From positions 1,302,001 to 1,366,000 of the forward strand of contig OY725497.1 in NCBI GenBank assembly GCA_963281255.1: DNA of 64,000 nt, written 5' to 3'. This document shows positions 48,101-54,100 of the stretch, piece by piece. Below the pieces are notes generated by a model, which was given only the letters and a program-made list of their open reading frames with translations, was not told the DNA's origin and ran no database searches. Origin of the DNA: Aphrocallistes beatrix. Lineage: Eukaryota > Porifera > Hexactinellida > Sceptrulophora > Aphrocallistidae. Each line of letters opens with the position of its first letter. Within the stretch, counting starts at the first letter, position 1. Made by a program: the position numbers and the translations under genes.

Positions 48101-51100
48101 AGAAAGCTGATTTTTGCCATCTGGGAGTTTATTGGTTATGGCTCCACAAAGTTCTGAGCTCAGAGCAAAATGTCGACTCATCATGGAATTATGACGTCAT
48201 TGTCACATTATTAAAAGTTAAGCAATACAGTTATTCGAGCATAACTCAGCCATAATAGGAGATAGAAGGCTGATATTTTAATAGAATCTGTATACTAACA
48301 TGCCTCACAAATGATGCAACTGTCATCAAAAAATGATGACTCATCACTTTGTTATGGAGTCATCATTACTCATCTAAATTTTTAAAATGGACTAATTTGG
48401 TGATTTTTTCGTGCAATATCGATTATAACAGTATGACAGACCATGGGTTTATCTAGGATTTTCCAATCCGGCACTTTTTTTGGAGGTGATAAAAGTTATA
48501 TGGCACCTAAACAGTGGTTTATCTTGTAATTCCAGGGGTGATAGCAACCCGGGACCAAAATCGAATCACACTGCAAGCACCTTGGCTCCTCGGATAATAC
48601 CAGGCTGGCACCTATAAGTGCCGATCGAGCACCTAGATAAACCCCTGTGACAGACGTATTTAGAGATGCTATCTACCTTAGAATTAAGTAACCAATGTGA
48701 CCCCATGCGACCGAAGGGAGCCTCTGGCGGACACAAAGTGTCCGCCAGCTGCGCAGCGCAAGCAAGCGAAGCGCGCTTGTATTATATTAAAATTTCAGCC
48801 TTCTCTCGCCTAAAATGGCTGAGTTGTAGTCGATAAACTGAAATTTCTAATTATAAAAAAGGTGGAAATTACGTCATAATTCCATGATGAGTCGACATTT
48901 TCGTCTGAGGTCAGAACTTACTGGAGCCATAGCCAAAAGACTCCCACATGGGAAAAATCAGCTTTCTGTGCCTTGGCAGTTTCTTCAATCAATTCGTTAC
49001 AGATATATATATATCCTTACTATTAAAACTCGATTAATGTTTGTAGCAGTATATACAGTGGAACCTGTCTATAACGTCCACCTAAGGGACTGGACAAAAT
49101 TTACCGTTATACACAGGTGACCGTTATATACAGGTGATTGTCTTAATCCTATCTAGAATGAAGCATAGTTACTACATGTTGTTCCAATACTTGAAGCAAT
49201 TACATTAAACTTGTTTATCGTTCGTAACAAGTCCTGTAATAAACACATAAAAAGGTGGAAAGGTGATGGCCGTTATAGACAGGTAGCGGCCGTTATAGAC
49301 AGGTAATGGCCGTCATATACAGTTTAAGGGTCAGTAAGGGACTACAAACGGGTGGCCGCTGGCCGCGTTGAGCAGGATCAATATTATGGAATTTCGGACG
49401 GGATTGTTCATTGGTGACCGCTATAGACAGGTGACCGTTATATAGAGTGGCCGTTATAGCAGGTTCGACTGTATATATATATATACAAGCGCGCTTCGCT
49501 TGCTTGCGCTGCGCGGCTGGCGGACACTTTGTGTCCGCCGGAGGCTCCCTTCGGTCGCCTGGGGTCACATTGGTTAATTATAAGGGAGATAACATCTCTA
49601 AATAAGTCCATCTTAGTGTTAAAATCGATTTCACTTGAAAAATCACCAAATTTGTCAATTTTAAAATTTTTGATGCGTAATGATGACGTCATAACAAAGT
49701 GATGAGTCATCATTTTTGTCGCATCATATGTGAGGTGTGTCAGTATACAGATTCTATTAAAATTTCAGCCCTCTATCTCCTATAATGGCTGAGTTATGCC
49801 CGAATAACTGTTCTTTAACTTTTTAAAATGTGACAATGACGTCATAATTCCATGATGAGTCGACATTTTGCTCTGAACTCAGAACTTACTGGAGCCATAG
49901 CCAAAATACTCCCACATGCCAAAAATCAGCTTTCTGCGCCAGGCAGTTTCTTCAATCAATTCGTTACAGATATAGATATATAAATAAATAAATATACAAT
50001 AATCGAGTTTTAATAGTAAGGATATATTCATATTTTAACACTACCGCCGCAAAGCTTTGTTTAAAGATATAAGTAAGATCTCAACGACTAATGTAAGGTA
50101 TTTCACCATGTAGGATCCGATTTTCTCGCTTTGAAAGTAATAATATGAATATTTTATGAGTAATCAACATATTGATATATACATATTTTCACACCTTTAA
50201 AAAAAGTCTTATTTTATGCCAAAAGCGAGTTCTCAACGGCTAATATAGGATATTTTAATATGTAGATTCCGAATTTCGCACTTTGAAAGTGATAATATGT
50301 GAATGTTAGGAGATACTACATTAGTTTATATACATATTTTCACACCTTCTGAAAAATTCTTGTTTTGAGCTGATAAATTTCCAAATATTTGGACGGTGAC
50401 AGCCAACAGTAGCATTGAAAGAGCGGTGCCATGCTTCAACTGCATTAGTTGTACGAGGTAACCCAAACGCCGTGTCGTAGTGATAGTTCCACATCTCAAT
50501 TGGGAACAAGGGATCCTGATAGGTACCATCAGGGAGTTTGTGCCCGACATAGGTTTTCTCAAAGTACTATAGAACTAGACCAGTGGCTTGGGGCATTGGA
50601 AGTTCCTGCACTACATCACTAGGCAACAGATGGCCATCCTTTAGCGGTTCCGGTCCTCCTCTGAGTGCATGCAACACATACACTTGGGCAAAGAGGTTAG
50701 GAGCTGTCTTAAAGGTGCCATCAGCAAGCCAGCACTGGGATACTTGCAACATATCCAGGTTACGCTGTGTACCAAAGATGAGAATTCTTTGCGGCTCCGG
50801 ACCAGAGTCGTAAAGCAGGAATTGCTCTTCATTCGCTGTCTGCTGGTACTCAAGTGAAAGGTTGAGGTCCTCAAGGGTAGTTGGTTGAATTGGAACAGCT
50901 CGCACTCGTTCTCTCTAACGCTGTAGATTTAAGTTGTCTAGCTTAGGCAGCTTAGCAGCCGTACCCTCAGGTCTCGTGAGGAGACTTTCCCCTACTATGC
51001 TGTGTAAACTATTCCGGGTTTCCTCTGCTTTCCTTTTAATACCTATCTTAGTCTCACGACAACTTACTTCATGTTCATCTGGTCCATGGAGATGCTCATT

Positions 51101-54100
51101 GGTTCTTCTGACTATCTCCAAACCCTTCGTAAGAACCCTTGCTTTGCAAACAGCATTGCCAGTGCTTCACATTTCCTACTCTCCTCTGTCTGTCGTATAT
51201 ATAGCCTCCTTCAATGAGTTTCTCTCCTCCTCTGCAAGATTTGATCAGCCGAAACGGCTGATGAGGAGGATCTTGTCATAAAATTTCAAAAGTGCACTAC
51301 CCGATCAAATGTTGGTAAAATATAAATTGAGTAAATATTTACATACATATATTTATTTCATTGGAATTCAAACAGCTGACAACTTGTCTACGAGAAACCT
51401 GTAAGTATCTGCTGATTATTTCATTACAATGAAAGTTCTAGAAAGTATTTGACAGGTTGAGAATTCTAATTTCAATCTGTGATAGCTCATTTGTCAAACT
51501 ATTCGAACAAACATGCGTTTTGGTGCTTTTTTAAATTTTTAAATTTAATGCTACTACTTAAGTATTAAATTAATCATATGATGTATTTTATTATCTCCAT
51601 GATAATTAGCCAATCAAGTTAGTAGCGAATTGCCGAGTAGTGAATTGTCTGTAGCAAATGTAACCGAAACATCATATCAGTGAGTGCAATTCAGCTGTCA
51701 AAAAGTTGATGTCATCATGTGATTGTGCAATAGACTCTTTTTAGAGCGAAAAATGCTGTGTTCTAGCTCATTTTAAACATCGTTATCTGCATTTCTAATG
51801 CTATTTTTTGATTGAACAACAATAGGAAGACCTTAATCCAAAAAATCAGAAATCTTAATTGGAATGTCTATGCATTCCTCAGTTGCTAAGGAAACAAAAA
51901 ATTGAATGTTGAAGCCATAACTCAAAAAGTATAGATCTTAGATGCTAAGAGAAATTATACCATTCAATCCGTAAGCTAGTACTTCCTATATGATAATAAT
52001 ACTGTTCACTTGTTTATGTTACGGTAGATGTGTGCTATTGGAAGATGTTGGTACTAGCCAATGTATGGCTACTTTTCGTCACTAATACTAAGGCTTATGG
52101 AAACTACTTACTTCATTATGAAGTGCGAAAATTTCATATGGTTACTATGTAGTATTTGTAAGGGTTCTTAATATAAATTTTATATTTATGCTTTTCACAC
52201 CATCATTTACACATTCTCGCACCTCTTGACTGATTTTTTAAATATGTTAGAGACTAGCTTTCAATGGTCGACCTAGGGTCTTTAGGGGTGTAGATTCTGA
52301 ATATTGTTTTCTCGAGACTATATACATATTTTGTTTGTTTTCGTTTACAGTAGATCCGTGAAGAAAACAAAATTCTATCCTAGACAGTGTTAACAAGTAC
52401 TGGTAAAATTTAGATCGCGAAGGTTCAGGTTAAACTACAATAGAATATACAAGTACATATATAGTAAAATGTGACAGAGGGGAAGGGGGGATTAATGTTG
52501 CGTTCGTAACGAATTATATCAATTGAAAATTTTGATAAAAAGATGATATTTTCACGTTAAAGCATACTGTCGTGATGATACTTCATCCACAATGCTTTAA
52601 AAGCAATGTACTATTTAGGTTTGCTCATTTTATCATCAGATATTATTGTTTGCAACAAATCTGTTTAAGTTATGTTACGTAATGCTGAAGGGGGGTGTTA
52701 GAGATTGTGACATAGGGAAGGGGGTGTTGGATTTGAGGATTTCTGCTTTTCAATGGTCCCGGTGGTATATTCCAAATATCGAAATTAGAAGATTATTGCG
52801 AACATTTTGTCGTAAATTAAAATTTTTGAATAATGAAATACATGATGTCGCTAAAACAAACAAAATATTTATTCTATAATTTTTGGCATCTACACCCCTA
52901 AAAACCCTTTGAAAAATCAGTCGAGGTGCGAGAATGTGTATATGATGGTGTGAAAAGCATAAATATAAAATTTAAACTAAGAAACCTTACAAATACTACA
53001 TAGTAACCATATAAAATTTTCGCACTTCAAAATGAAGTGAATAGTTTCCAGAAGCCTTATTAGTAGCCATACATTGACTAGTACCAACATCTCCCGCGGA
53101 AGATGTTGGCTATTCGACAACATCCCCCTTATGTATAAAGTTGCACTGATACAAAAAAAGCATTTTTATTGACCCTACTATAGACTACTTAATAGTACAG
53201 ATAGGAAGGTTGCCGAATACCGAGAAGCTAAATGAAAAGAAGACCAGTTTCTAATTTTTATTCACAGGTATAAAACACTCAATCAGACCTAATGTAGAGT
53301 AATACAGGGTAAGGGCGAATCAATTGGGAGAGCTTTGACATTCTCTGGATTGTGGTTTAGGTACTGCTGCCTAATACCTTCCAAAGTGCTATTCAACAAT
53401 TATTGAGAATTAATTTCCGCTATATTGTCTAGAATATCTTTCAGAGTCAGTATAGAGTATACGTGCTCACGGGTGATTTCGTTTAGGCTTCTGTAATCGA
53501 AACAGAAGCGCATAGATCCGGTAATGGCCTTCTTACACGGCCGTGTATGTCCACCGAGAAAGCAGGTTTAGCACAGTTCAAAGTTTAATTCGACCGATAA
53601 ATCAAAAACCGTATGCGATAGACCTTTGAAATGTATTATCACCATATGCAAACATCGTATTAGGACGTGCAATTCAGCTGTCAAAAAGTTGATTGGCATC
53701 ATGTGATTGGGCAAAAGGCGTTCATTTTGGAGCGAAAAATTCTTCTGTTCTAACTCATTTTAAACATCGTTATCTGCATTTCTAATGCTCTTTTTGAAGG
53801 GCAACAATAAGAAGGCCTTAACTACAAAAATTTTATACCTTTTTGAGATGATTTCTCTCAGTTTGTTTAATTATATTTCAAAATATAGTAGTTAATAAAG
53901 AAATAAGTCTCCCTGTAAAATAGGAAGTGGATTATGGTTGTAGAGGTCGCTTTCAAGTACAACCATCAATTACCTCTAAACGAGACATATTATAAAATCA
54001 AAATATATTATTATCGTATGCAAACCACTCTCAACCTACTCAAATATTATAAATCCCATTAAATACTACGTATGTAACCGTCAACATTCAATCGAGCTGC

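Noticed and set aside
50583-51281. Plus-strand open frames opposite the MULE
   Set aside because: The minus strand carries FLYWCH and MULE motifs. The plus-strand frames have none.
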